From Cyclobacteriaceae bacterium (GTDB lineage Bacteria > Bacteroidota > Bacteroidia > Cytophagales > Cyclobacteriaceae): a stretch of DNA of 64,000 nt. The translations under genes and the position numbers were made by a program. The stretch is from the NCBI GenBank assembly GCA_016786495.1, contig JAEUUJ010000077.1, forward strand, positions 1 to 64,000, in the 5' to 3' direction. A model generated the notes under the pieces. The model saw only the letters and a list, made by a program, of their open reading frames with translations. It ran no database searches and was not told the DNA's origin. Position 1 is the stretch's first letter, and every line of letters starts with the position of its first letter. Positions 63,666 to 64,000 of this stretch are shown here, piece by piece.

Positions 63666-64000
63666 TCTTTGGATGCAACCATCGCCTGATCGATGTCCTT
63701 GATAATATCCGTAACTTCCTCCAGTCCTGCCGAAATCCGGATTAATCCAGGAGTAATTCCAACGGCAGCACGTTCAGCATCGGTAAGTTTGGAATGTGTA
63801 GTAGACGCAGAGTGTGTAGCGATACTCCGGGTATCGCCCAGGTTGGCCGTATGAGAGATCATCTTTAATGCGTTCAAAAACTTCCGGCCACCTTCAATTC
63901 CGCCTGCGTGTTCGAACGTGACGATACCACCACCATGCCGCATCTGCTTTTTCGCCAGCGCTTGCTGCGGATGGGATGCGAGGAACGGGTATTTAACTTT
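63662..64000 (-). CDS. Cys/Met metabolism PLP-dependent enzyme (C-terminal part; gene runs off window)
   Basis: The last ~112 residues of a trans-sulfuration-family enzyme (O-succinyl/O-acetylhomoserine sulfhydrylase or cystathionine gamma-synthase/lyase). Reading frame continues to the window edge as YPFLASHPQQALAKKQM. Recognisable parts are MRHGGGIVTFEHAGG, the SHTANLGDTRSIATHSAS segment that binds the substrate carboxylate, and GLIRISAGLE. The PLP-lysine lies upstream, outside the window, so the exact activity cannot be told. It converges on the DUF3999 gene with a 4-base overlap. Confidence 0.9.
   Translation of the reverse strand, partial: KVKYPFLASHPQQALAKKQMRHGGGIVTFEHAGGIEGGRKFLNALKMISHTANLGDTRSIATHSASTTHSKLTDAERAAVGITPGLIRISAGLEEVTDIIKDIDQAMVASKD

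Overview
The window reads as chromosome of a Bacteroidota member, probably of the order Cytophagales. Evidence in the sequence: a SusC/SusD/SusE trio, two proteins with type IX secretion C-terminal sorting domains, TonB-dependent receptors with carboxypeptidase-like N-terminal domains, many lipoproteins, and promoters of the TTTG-N19-21-TAnnTTTG type. Lineage below phylum is inference. No insertion sequence, prophage or CRISPR array was found. Genes are very densely packed, and all five convergent gene pairs lie between a 4-base overlap and a 21-base gap.

Layout. Positions 1-5200 are housekeeping: pnp, rpsO, an LptF/LptG-type permease, a START-like protein and tRNA-Met. Positions 5269-9001 hold a glycolytic entry set: pgi, pfkA and a ROK glucokinase. 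Positions 9023-22069 (minus strand) form a six-gene alpha-glucan operon: two lipoprotein GH13 amylases, GlgE, a TreS-maltokinase fusion, GlgB and a GH57/DUF3536 protein. Positions 22140-24225 hold a small membrane protein and a secreted beta-helix protein. Positions 24229-34183 (minus) look like a periplasmic oxidative sugar module: a Gfo/Idh/MocA oxidoreductase, two xylose-isomerase-like proteins, a small cytochrome c, a large cytochrome-PA14-propeller-DUF1080 lipoprotein and a TonB receptor. A four-helix-bundle gene flanked by inverted heptamer arrays interrupts this module. A divergent MFS transporter follows. Positions 35509-48374 (minus) are a seven-gene sus-type operon: susC, susD, susE, secreted amylase, beta-phosphoglucomutase, GH65 phosphorylase and a PfkB kinase. 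A LacI-family regulator (48776-49813) is divergent from it. Next comes a GH31 alpha-glucosidase, an MFS sugar transporter and an esterase-like protein. Positions 55341-64000 are miscellaneous genes.

How the genes work together. External starch or maltodextrin would be bound by SusD/SusE, cut by the secreted amylase, imported by SusC, and trimmed by periplasmic lipoprotein amylases. GH31 and the MFS carrier would continue the process. In the cytoplasm maltose has two fates. GH65 plus beta-PGM yields glucose 6-phosphate, feeding glucokinase, Pgi and PfkA. The maltokinase domain plus GlgE and GlgB would build a storage glucan. Three matching 18-bp palindromes (upstream of susC, GH31 and the GlgE operon) suggest that the local LacI regulator controls both branches.

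Most notable points: the TreS domain has Ser where the GH13 nucleophile Asp should be, while its fused maltokinase domain looks intact; the LacI operator set; the four-helix-bundle element with inverted heptamer repeats plus a gene-less relative near 49830; and the four-module cytochrome/DUF1080 fusion inside a likely 3-keto-glycoside locus.
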